In this document: in pieces, positions 39,703 to 48,092 of the stretch | Layout: every line of letters starts with the position of its first letter | How positions within the stretch are numbered: position 1 is the first letter of the stretch | DNA from: Paenibacillus sp. D2_2 | GTDB taxonomy: Bacteria; Bacillota; Bacilli; Paenibacillales; Paenibacillaceae | NCBI RefSeq assembly: GCF_031199965.1 | Contig: NZ_CP133605.1 | Coordinates: forward strand, 5,065,001 to 5,129,000 | Reading direction: 5' to 3' | DNA length: 64,000 nucleotides | Position numbers and translations under genes: made by a program | Notes under the pieces: model-generated | What the model was told of the DNA's origin: nothing | Databases searched by the model: none | The model's input: the letters and a program-made list of their open reading frames with translations, nothing else

Positions 39703-40590
39703 ATGAATCTGGAAACGCTTAAATTATTTCTTGATATAACCACGCTCAAGAGCATCTCCAAAGCAGCACAGAAATCGCATATTACCCAATCCGCGCTCAG
39801 TCAACAGTTAAAGTCCTGGGAGAGCTCACTTGGGACAGAGCTGCTGCAAAGGAGTAACAAAGGCGCTAAGCTTACCGAGGCAGGGGAGATTGCGAAGAAG
39901 TATGCGACTCAAATGTGCAAGCTTTATGAGGATATGGTTACCGAAATTGGGCAATTGAAGCCCACGGAGTATCAGCTATCGATCTATGCCATTCCTGAGG
40001 TATGTAACTATGCTTTGCCCTGTACTTTATTTGAAGTGAAGAGGCATTTCCCACAGTGCAATATTAAGTTAAATGAAGCACTCAGCTCGCAAATTGAGGA
40101 GCATATTCTGCTTGAGGAAGGGGATATTGGATTCATTTCCGGTTCGTCCTCCAATCCGGAGATAAGCTCCAATCAGGTGTTCTCTGATCAGGTCATTCTC
40201 GTAACCAGTAGTACCAAGTCAAGCCCCGATGAGATTGAAATCGAGGAGTTGCACCGGTATCCCTTGATATGGTCAACACAGCTCTGCTGCGTCCAGCGCA
40301 CACTGGCTCAGACATTGGTGAATGATCATGCGAAGTTGAACATTCTCTATAATCTGGACTCGATAGAGGCTGTCAAATTGGCTGCAATCAAAGGCCATGG
40401 CGCAGCATTTCTACCGTATATGTCCATAAAAAAAGAGCTCTACAGTAAGCAGCTCAAAGCAATCCATATTCGCGACTTTCAGGTATATAATGAGGTTCAT
40501 ATGATCAAGAAGCATAATCAAAAAACGAACCGCGATACGAAGCAGTTAATTCGGTATATAGAACAGACCTTGATTGATACACTATGTTAG
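39703..40590 (+). CDS. LysR-family transcriptional regulator
   Basis: 295 aa. An N-terminal winged helix-turn-helix (about residues 1-60: LETLKLFLDITTLKSISKAA, SQSALSQQLKSWE-like recognition helix) is followed by a co-inducer domain with two Rossmann-like halves. It is divergent from the sulfur-transport genes, so it most likely senses a sulfur metabolite (as CysL, CysB and YtlI do) and controls them. The signal molecule is unknown. It stops 7 bp before the convergent second tusA gene. Confidence 0.92.
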   Translation: MNLETLKLFLDITTLKSISKAAQKSHITQSALSQQLKSWESSLGTELLQRSNKGAKLTEAGEIAKKYATQMCKLYEDMVTEIGQLKPTEYQLSIYAIPEVCNYALPCTLFEVKRHFPQCNIKLNEALSSQIEEHILLEEGDIGFISGSSSNPEISSNQVFSDQVILVTSSTKSSPDEIEIEELHRYPLIWSTQLCCVQRTLAQTLVNDHAKLNILYNLDSIEAVKLAAIKGHGAAFLPYMSIKKELYSKQLKAIHIRDFQVYNEVHMIKKHNQKTNRDTKQLIRYIEQTLIDTLC

Positions 40591-40597
40591 GGGCATT

Positions 40598-40813
40598 TCA
40601 AGCCTCTATGCAAATCTCCCATACGCCATTGATCACTTCGTTGATAGAGCAGCGCAGATTGACCTTGCCGCAATATTCTGTGATTGATTTTCTCGCACAG
40701 CTATGATCTGTTACGAGCAGTACCTGCTCGCCACTGCGGATCGCTTGTTGATGCTTCTTCAGCATCATCACCGGCACAGGACAAATTTCTCCCAAACAAT
40801 CTATTTCTATCAT
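40598..40813 (-). CDS. TusA-family sulfur carrier protein, second copy
   Basis: 71 aa with LGEICPVPVMMLKKHQ (persulfide Cys) and DHSCARKSITEYCG. It differs from the 38425-38652 copy by extra Cys residues in its second half. It is convergent with the LysR gene and lies just before the IS3-family insertion at 40946, so any upstream operon partners may have been displaced. The region 40814-40945 has no gene; a short GTGTCCGTTA near 40927 resembles one end of the repeat at 63208-63339. Confidence 0.88.
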   Translation of the reverse strand: MIEIDCLGEICPVPVMMLKKHQQAIRSGEQVLLVTDHSCARKSITEYCGKVNLRCSINEVINGVWEICIEA

Positions 40814-40967
40814 ACGCTTCCCCCTTCCCTTCCACTTCGTTCCCTAGATATGTTCAGTATAGCGTCAACTTCCCTTTAGAATTATGAGCTGCTTCACATC
40901 TTCTGTTATTTATCAACAGTGGTAAGTGTCCGTTACGACATAAAAGGGGCTGTCCCGTGTCTGAACT

Positions 40968-41012
40968 GCACCCCAATTGTTAGACACAACTAACAATTGG
41001 AGGTGCAGTTTT
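40968..41012 (+). promoter_or_regulatory. leader hairpin of the IS, covering the orfA ribosome site
   Basis: Arms AACTGCACCCCAATTGTTAG and its near-perfect complement ending in GGAGGTGCAGTT enclose a 5-base loop. The right arm contains the GGAGG of orfA (ATG 41015). Transcripts entering from outside would fold and hide the ribosome site, a known way for insertion sequences to avoid activation by neighbouring promoters. Confidence 0.6.
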
Positions 41013-41014
41013 TT

Positions 41015-41530
41015 ATGTGGAAATTTTCTGTAAAAGAGAAGCTCGAAATTGTATTAAGATATTTGGAAGGTAACGAAGTTGCGCCATCCATTGGAAGAAA
41101 ATATGGTGTATCCAAAACTCAAATTTACTCTTGGGCAAAGCTGTACAGCGAGTGGGGGATTGAAGGTTTTCGAATAAAAGACTATGCTTCATATTCACCA
41201 GAGTTTAAACTAGAGGTACTTGAATATCGGTTAAAAACGAAGGCCTCATATGTAGATATCGCTGCGCATTTTGGTATTCCCTCACCTTCACCTATCAAAA
41301 GATGGGTTAAAGAGTTTGAAAGAAAGGGATTTGACGCCTTCAAAGCAAAGAAAAAGGGGCGTACATCCATGAACAAAGAAACAAAGAAACCAACAAAACA
41401 AGATGAAGGGTCACTTGAGAAACTACAGGCAGAAAACGAACGTTTACGTATGGAAAATGCCTATTTAAAAAAGTTGAATGCCTTAGTTCAAAACAAGGAA
41501 AAATCACCAAACAAGACAAAGCGCAAGTAG
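41015..41530 (+). CDS. IS3-family transposase OrfA
   Basis: About 171 aa with two helix-turn-helix units (KLEIVLRYLEGNEVAPSIGR; YRLKTKASYVDIAAHFGI) and a C-terminal coiled coil (EKLQAENERLRMENAYLKKL), the usual OrfA layout for end binding and dimerisation. A longer frame opens at TTG 40997, but ATG 41015 follows GGAGG. Ribosomes shifting -1 at 41467-41473 would produce the OrfAB transposase. Confidence 0.92.
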   Translation: MWKFSVKEKLEIVLRYLEGNEVAPSIGRKYGVSKTQIYSWAKLYSEWGIEGFRIKDYASYSPEFKLEVLEYRLKTKASYVDIAAHFGIPSPSPIKRWVKEFERKGFDAFKAKKKGRTSMNKETKKPTKQDEGSLEKLQAENERLRMENAYLKKLNALVQNKEKSPNKTKRK

Positions 41531-41556
41531 TCTATGAATTAAGGCGTGAATTTCCG

Positions 41557-42369
41557 GTGATAGCACTTCTGCAGCTTGCAGGTATTCCGCGCAGCACCTA
41601 TTATTACGTGATTAAAAGCTTCGGACGTCCCGATCCAGATGGCGAGCTAAAGGTACTCATTCAATCCATTTATGACGAGCATGAAGGCCGCTATGGTTAT
41701 CGTCGTATTCGTGATGAATTAAGGAATCGTGAGCATCAGGTGAACCATAAAAAGGTCCAACGTATTATGAAAGAGCTAGGATTAATATCAATAGTCCGTG
41801 TGAAAAAGTACCGCTCGTACAAAGGTAAGGTCGGTCAGATTGCACCGAACTTATTAGACCGTAATTTTAAAGCAGAGAGACCAAATCAGAAATGGGTGAC
41901 AGACATTACAGAATTTAAATTACTGGGAGAAAAACTGTATCTGTCACCTGTTCTGGATTTATATAACGGTGAAATCATTTCGTATACGATAGGACTTAGA
42001 CCTACCTACTCTCTTGTATCAGATATGCTAGAGCAAGCTTTTGAAAGGCTAACGATAGAAGGCAAGCTTCTCATGCATTCAGATCAAGGATGGCACTATC
42101 AGATGAAGCAATACCGTCAGGCATTACAAAGAAAACAAATCACGCAGAGTATGTCGCGAAAGGGCAACTGTTATGATAATTCTGTGATGGAGAACTTCTT
42201 CGGTATTCTCAAATCAGAATTCCTTTATATAAAGGAATTTAAAAGTATTGAACATTTTAAAGAGGAATTATCCAAGTATATTAACTACTATAATTACAAG
42301 CGGATTAAATCAAAATTAAAAGGCATGAGTCCGGTACAATACCGGACTCATGCCCAACAAACTGCTTAA
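41557..42369 (+). CDS. IS3-family transposase OrfB (DDE catalytic part)
   Basis: 270 aa as an independent frame (GTG start), but expected to be made mainly as OrfAB by a -1 shift; the frame is open back to the slippery site. Catalytic residues are Asp in WVTDITEFKLL, Asp in MHSDQGWHYQ and Glu in SVMENFFGILKSE. The HTH_21 region precedes it (EGRYGYRRIRDELR). No damage is visible, so the element may be active. Confidence 0.93.
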   Translation: MIALLQLAGIPRSTYYYVIKSFGRPDPDGELKVLIQSIYDEHEGRYGYRRIRDELRNREHQVNHKKVQRIMKELGLISIVRVKKYRSYKGKVGQIAPNLLDRNFKAERPNQKWVTDITEFKLLGEKLYLSPVLDLYNGEIISYTIGLRPTYSLVSDMLEQAFERLTIEGKLLMHSDQGWHYQMKQYRQALQRKQITQSMSRKGNCYDNSVMENFFGILKSEFLYIKEFKSIEHFKEELSKYINYYNYKRIKSKLKGMSPVQYRTHAQQTA

Positions 42370-42439
42370 TGAAAATAAACTGTCTAACTTTTCGGGTCAC
42401 TTCACTTATAGGACAGCCCCATCACTTATTTCAAAAAAA

Positions 42440-44955
42440 TTATTTAACTAATTGCCCACGAGTTACACCAAGCTGGTTCGTCGCCTTCAGAGTACGCCAG
42501 ACTTGCGAACCGCTGATTTCTCCGCGAAGTGCACGGTTGTAGAGGTCGATAACTTCGTGTACTTTCTCCGGCGTCTCCTCCAAGAATTCTACGCGGTATC
42601 TGGATACGCCTAGATCTAGGAAGTGGCTCAAGTATTCCGCACCGGATTGCTCGATCGCATTATAGACCGTATTGCGGCAGCCTTCATCCACGCGAACCGG
42701 GTGAGACATACCGATCCGGTCCTGCAGCGAAGCACGATGCTCTTCGCAAGGACGACCGCAGTTCGTGTAATTAGTACCTTCGCTCATGAAGGTACAGTAT
42801 ACACAATGCTCGGTATGGAACATCGGCAAATGCTGATGAATAACGATCTCTAGTTGATCCGTCATACACTCGCCCAGCAGATCGACCATCTGCTGGATGT
42901 TCAAGTCATAAGACGGCGTTACGAAGTCGCAGCCTGCTTCTAGGAACAGCTCCACCGCTTTGTGATTGGCGATGTTCAGTGAGAAATCACCGATCAGCTG
43001 CGGGTGGAACGCATCCGGGTTCTCTTGCCGGTGGCGCAAGTAGAAGTAGAGCGCACCGGTATTGCGTACGAGAACGGCGTCTGGCTGCAGACGCAGGATG
43101 TTGTTATGATAGCCGTTCTCGCCCGGCATATGGATTCGCGGCGTCGCCAGCGCAATTCGCTTGCCCGCAGCCCGAACGGCATCTACTGCTGCCGGGAATT
43201 GCTTGATGAACTCGAAGTCGGCATAGATCATATCCACGCCGGCCTCGAGTGCAGCCTGCACCTGCGGCAGGCTGCGGCACAACGCGGTGAGCTCTGCTTC
43301 ACCGCGGGCCACAGCGCGGCGCTGCGGCTGAGCCGCAGCAGCGCTAGCTTCGCCCGCCCGTTTCACGTACACGGGCGGCTTTGGCCGTTCGCCGGCTAGC
43401 AGCTCCACTGCGCGCCGGCGAACGCTGTTCAGCTCGCGAATCGGCAGGATGACGTCGCCGCTAAGCTCCGTCTCCAGCTGCTCGAGCTGGAACAGCGTGC
43501 CGCCGAGACGGCCCAGTTGCTCCTCCAGGAGCGCCTGGTCCATCGGCCGTTTCTGTGCGACCTCGAGCAACAGCTCCGAGTCGACCTGCACTGTCGTTCC
43601 CTTCTGTACATCAGTCCAGAAGGTTTTTAACGGCTCACCAGCTACACCAATGACACGAACATGAACCGGAAATACCCGGTAAGGCTTCTCCGTCTCGAAC
43701 GTCTGCCGCAATCGCTTGTCCAACGCCGGATCATTCGTCTTCCAGATCCGATCTCCGACATGAACACGACGCAGATCGATATCATTCCGACCCGGTACAA
43801 TATCAACGATCCAGCTCTCACCCGCTTCTCCTTCGATTTTCACACCTTTACGACGCAGATCGTATACACGTCCGCCTTCTTCCTTCTTTGTCGGGTCACC
43901 GGCATCAAAGACGATTCCGTCACCACGCTTCAGCGGCGCCTCAAGATGACAGACGACACCATCGCGTAGAATCTGCTCGACACGACCTAGATACACACCG
44001 CGGCTCTTCGGAAATGTTCCGTCTACCAGCTTCTTATTGTTAGTCCCTTCCAAGAATCCATGCGTGAAGCCACGTGAGAAGCTCTGCTGCAGCTCACGCA
44101 TTTCCTCCTTGGATGGAGCTCCGTTTTCCCGTCAAAATACCGGTCAATCGCCTTCCGGTACTTGCTAACCACATTCGCTACATACTCCGGGCTCTTCAGT
44201 CGCCCTTCTATTTTGAAGGAAGTGACCCCTGCTTCAATCAGCTCGGGCATCAAATCAATGGCTGCCAAGTCTTTAGGGGAGAGCAAATAAGTGACATTGC
44301 CCATCGGCTTCTGAACCCCATCCACCATCAGATCATACGGCAAACGACAGGCTTGCGCACATTCACCGCGGTTAGCCGAGCGACCGCCCCACATTTCCGA
44401 TGTCAGACATTGACCGGAATAGGACACACATAGCGCTCCGTGGACGAACACCTCCATCGGTAGCTTCGCTTGCTCACCGATCTTTTGAATCTGTTGTAAA
44501 TTATTCTCGCGGCCAAGTACGACCCGCTCCAGACCCCAGGGCTTCGTGAACTCCACAGCCTCTGGCGAAGTAATCGTCATCTGCGTCGAGCCATGAATCG
44601 GAAAATCTGGCGATAGCTCGCGGATCATCTTCACCAAGCCCAAATCCTGTACAATTACCGCGTCAACTCCAGCATCGACACACGCCTCGATCAGTTCATT
44701 AGCATCCGCCAACTCATTTTCGAATACTAAAATATTAAAGGTTAAGAACCCCTTCACTCCATAACTGTGTAAAAACGCCATAATCTCCGGCAACTCATCC
44801 ATCCGGAAATTGTTCGCCCGTGCACGGGCATTGAATTTTTCCACACCAAAGAAAATCGCATCCGCGCCGTTTGCAACGGCCGACCGCATGCAATCCCAGT
44901 CACCCGCTGGCGCCAGCAACTCTACATCCTGTCTTGTGATCGCTATCTTGCTCAT
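42440..44955 (-). CDS. U32 family peptidase / RlhA-type RNA hydroxylation protein, one indel
   Basis: About 838 aa. The N-terminal U32 domain has ELLAPAGDWDCMRSAVANGADAIFFG-type sequence, the signature region FVHGALCVSYSGQCLTSE and cysteines RGECAQACRLPY. A GC-rich middle follows, then a second U32-like part (YCTFMSEGTNYTNCGRPCEEH). One missing C near 44122 (TELPSKEEMRELQQS expected) splits it. Proteins of this long type in Bacillota resemble RlhA/TrhP, which hydroxylate pyrimidines in rRNA or tRNA, although the family was first described as collagenase-like. The Cys set suggests a metal cluster. The IS ends 20 bp past its stop. Confidence 0.87.
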
Positions 44956-45323
44956 TTATATCCTCCCGCATGAATCGTGTCGACTCATCGCAATATAATT
45001 AACTTACTAACATGTTTTAAATTTTGAGATATTATAAGTGCTTGTCCATGTACAACTTCCATAACCAATTTATTTTAACAGACTTCGTCGTAATACACTA
45101 CCAACAATCCATTCCAACCATTGAAAAGAAAGGTTCGTCCCGTAATAAGCTTTCATAATTACAATGACAAAAACTACAACTAAACACATGACTTTCAGTT
45201 CTTACACAGCATTACTTGCAAAATCTACACTTAAATCAACGAACCCGAAAAATACATACCTGACATGAAATTCGGACCCTAGTACTGTACTGTGAATCTC
45301 GTTATATTTAATGTGATATGGGA

Positions 45324-45338
45324 TTGAAACCGTTTTCT
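45324..45338. promoter_or_regulatory. catabolite-responsive element (cre) upstream of GH5 gene
   Basis: TTGAAACCGTTTTCT fits the CcpA consensus WTGNAANCGNWNNCW at every position. It lies about 85 bp upstream of the glucanase start, downstream of a TATATTTAAT-type -10 candidate, so CcpA bound here would block transcription when preferred sugars are present. The rest of 44956-45420 is A/T-rich, with divergent promoters expected but no gene. Confidence 0.65.
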
Positions 45339-45420
45339 TAAGCTGCAAGAGCAAGGAAATCCTTACCTCTCAGTTTACCCATGTTAACCCCAGTTGAAAT
45401 CATGTAGGAGGTGTTACCCG

Positions 45421-47045
45421 ATGTATGCTAATAACGGAGAAGTACATGGTTTTTTACGAGCCGACGGCCAGCGCCTAGTCAATGGACAAGGTGAGGAAAT
45501 ACTGCTTCGGGGCGTAGGACTTGGCAATTGGCTGCTGCCGGAGGGATATATGTGGAAGTTCCCACCGGATAAGGCGGATCGACCTAGACGGATTGAGAAG
45601 CTGATCCGCGATTTAATCGGTGAGACAGAGGCTACAAGTTTTTGGACGGAATTCAGACAGCACTATATCTCAGAGCAAGATGTAGCCCGTATGGCTGAGG
45701 AAGGACTTAATTCCGTCCGTCTGCCTATCAATGCTCGCTTCTTGCTTGAAGATGGCGATCAAGTCATTTTCAAAGAGAGCTCAATCGGACTCATCGACCA
45801 GTTTATTGATTGGTGCAAGCAGTACAAGCTCTATGTTATTTTGGATCTGCATGGCGCTCCGGGTGGACAGACGGGACAAAATATCGACGATTCCGAGCAT
45901 GATCAGCCTGAACTATTCATCGACAAGGGATACCGAAGACAGACCATTCAACTATGGAAAGCTCTTGCAGATCGTTACAAGGATGAATGGATCATAGGTG
46001 GCTATGATCTGTTAAATGAACCTTTGCCAAACTTTTTCAATCAATATAACGACATGCTCATGCCGCTCTATAAAGAAATAACCGAAGCGATCCGCGAGGT
46101 CGATGCGAAGCATCTAATTATTCTGGAGGGAGCACATTGGGCAACGGATTGGTCTGTATTCACAGAAATGTTCGATAACAATATTCTGCTGCAATTCCAT
46201 AAGTATTGGAGCAGCATCGACACTGAAAGTATCGCCCCTTACCTGGATAAACGCCTTGAGTTCAACGTCCCCATCTATATGGGTGAGGGCGGAGAGAATA
46301 CGTTAAGCTGGTATACCGGTGCGTTCGGAATGTATGAGGATCACCATATCTCATGGAATTTCTGGACATGGAAAAAACTCGACACCTTCAACTCCCCATG
46401 TTCGATCAACAAACCGCAAGATTGGAATCTGATCCTGGAATACTTACGCGGAGGTGAGAAGCCGGACAGGGACAGAGCAAGAGCAATCCTACGGAAATAT
46501 CTCGACAATATCCGTTTTCATAACTGCCATTATCAGCCACAGGTGCTTAATGCAGTACAGCGCAAGCTACCGCTGCGAATTCCCGCCGAATATTTTGATT
46601 ACCAGGGTGAAGGCATTAGTTATAACGCTTCAAATCTTAAGCAACCGGGCAATAATCCATTTCGTCCTAGCGACAGAATTCCTATTAACTTTATTCAAAA
46701 AAAGATGGCCCGCCGAATTTTCATTTAAAACCGGAGGAAGAATGGAAGGATGAAGAGCGCCTTTGCATCGAATTAACTTCCGGAGCCTCGGTGAGCTATT
46801 CACTACACTGTGATCGTCCTGGTGAATATGTATTTGCCCTTCGGGCTGCTGTTCCTGAAGGGGGCGCATCTCTGAACTTACAGCTTAATCAGGAGCCAAG
46901 TATCACCAAGGCATTTGCTCCGTCTAGTTGGAAGATTCATTCCTTAGAACAAGCGCTTTATGTCCCGGAAGGCGATCACATGCTCAAATTATCCGTATCG
47001 CATGGGGATTTTCAGATCGATTGGATCGAATTCAGCACAAAGTAA
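45421..47045 (+). CDS. glycoside hydrolase family 5 (exo-glucanase-like) with C-terminal beta module, one indel
   Basis: About 541 aa. The GH5 barrel includes LRGVGLGNWLLPEGYMWK, SVRLPINARFLL, LDLHGAPGGQTG, the acid/base Glu in YDLLNEPLP and the nucleophile Glu in IYMGEGGEN. The C-terminal about 130 residues are a beta-sandwich, CBM6-like (SVSYSLHCDRPGEYVFALRA, LKLSVSHGDFQIDWIEF). One missing A in the seven-A run near 46706 splits them. No signal peptide is visible, so it may act inside the cell on short beta-glucans or glycosides. A frame opens at TTG 45394, but ATG 45421 has AGGAGG nine bases upstream. A cre site suggests control by CcpA. Confidence 0.87.
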
Positions 47046-47130
47046 TCGACGCTCTTTTCGATATGCATCATGACTTTCAAACCTGCAGCCCATCCCACCA
47101 AGACGGACATAGAGCATACGAGCAAAAATA

Positions 47131-47169
47131 AAGAAGCAAGGGATCTCTTCCGCTCCCCTGCTTCTTCTC
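47131..47169 (+). terminator. terminator of the GH5 gene
   Basis: Stem AAGAAGCAAGGG / CCCCTGCTTCTT with a 9-10 base loop followed by TCTCATATT; the U-run is weak. It lies 85 bp after the stop and just before the convergent small gene, which it may also serve. Confidence 0.65.
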
Positions 47170-47205
47170 ATATTACATCTACCATGCTAAATTGCCATAT
47201 GTACC

Positions 47206-47384
47206 TTAACTAAACCAAGCCTTGATCATAATTGCATCGGATGCTAAAAAGACGAGTAAGCTGACGATCCCAAAGCCTAGTGCGAACAAGTTCTTCTTCG
47301 GACCATCCTTGAGCAATCGGATTACCCCGATCAGAATAATCAGCGTGAACAATATCATAAAAATATCAAAACCGTTAAAGGTCA
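47206..47384 (-). CDS. small two-helix membrane protein
   Basis: A 59-aa frame starting TTG 47384, with GGGGAG six bases upstream. It encodes two hydrophobic segments (FDIFMILFTLIILIGVIRLL and NLFALGFGIVSLLVFLAS) joined by a basic KDGPKKN turn, ending WFS. The layout resembles small DUF2759-type membrane proteins of Bacillales, but I cannot confirm the family. The plus-strand frame over the same bases is a shadow without a ribosome site. It is convergent with the GH5 gene. Confidence 0.5.
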
Positions 47385-47800
47385 ATGTCGTCTCCCCGCA
47401 GCTGCGAGTAACATAGCGTACCCTCCTCTGATCAATTCGCTTATTTCCATCTCCTTATATGTTATCTTCCTCCTCGATTGGATGCAAGAGGAAAGACAAA
47501 AAAATGTTAAATTTTTCTGCTAAAATAGCTTGAAAATCAAAGAATTCAACCCCACTATATATCAAAGTTCCTTGACAATCATTAGTTTCCGCTTTTAACC
47601 CCTTAGTTATTTATATGTTATTAACTATGCATATCAAACTTCACTATACGAATTGCAGTGGTGTAATCATCCAAACAAGGTGTGGTTGTAATCATTTCTG
47701 TTCCTAGAGGAATTAAGTATATCTTTTGTAATTACTTTTACTTTTCTTCTTCGAATTCACAAAAACAATATGTCTCCCTCAGATACACAAACAGCAGAAA

Positions 47801-47820
47801 TGTCCACCTGAAAGTGGACA
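47801..47820. repeat. 20-bp palindrome TGTCCAC-N6-GTGGACA, copy 2
   Basis: Same element as 6144-6163 in the opposite orientation (centre CTGAAA versus TTTTAG). A half site TGTCCACCTTT lies at 47936-47946, and two ACACTATATATA stretches lie between. The surrounding 47420-48033 is A/T-rich and has no gene I can support. Confidence 0.6.
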
Positions 47821-48033
47821 TTAGAGGCTTTCACTTCACATAACCAAGAACACTATATATAGATTGCATTAGACCGCGGATACACTATATATACTACTCT
47901 AGGTTAGATAGAGATTATTACGCCCTACCAAGCAGTGTCCACCTTTCAAAAGACATTTCTTAAATTTGTCCTCATATAAGAAACATCGAGACAATATACT
48001 CAGGTGAAAACATAACGTACAAGTTCTATATTC

Positions 48034-48076
48034 AAAAAGAGCCTGCTGAGAGCTATTTCTTTCCTCTCAACAGGCT
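48034..48076 (-). terminator. terminator of uvrA
   Basis: Stem AGCCTGCTGAGAG / CTCTCAACAGGCT followed on the minus strand by UUUUU, 17 bp after the uvrA stop. Confidence 0.87.
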
Positions 48077-48092
48077 TCTGCAAAACTACAAT

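Larger units (their letters stand above)
40946..42420 (+). mobile_element. IS3-family insertion sequence, intact
   Basis: About 1475 bp. The ends are inverted: GGGGCTGTCC at 40946 and GGACAGCCCC ending at 42420, with a further shared TTAGACA block inside. It carries orfA and orfB, with a slippery sequence A AAA AAG at 41467-41473 for a -1 shift. A clear target duplication was not seen, so the exact outer bases are uncertain. It sits between tusA and the U32 peptidase gene and has probably replaced the peptidase gene's terminator. Confidence 0.9.

Noticed and set aside
47222..47416. 64-aa plus-strand reading frame
   Set aside because: It lacks a ribosome site; the opposite strand encodes a clean two-helix protein with a ribosome site over the same bases.
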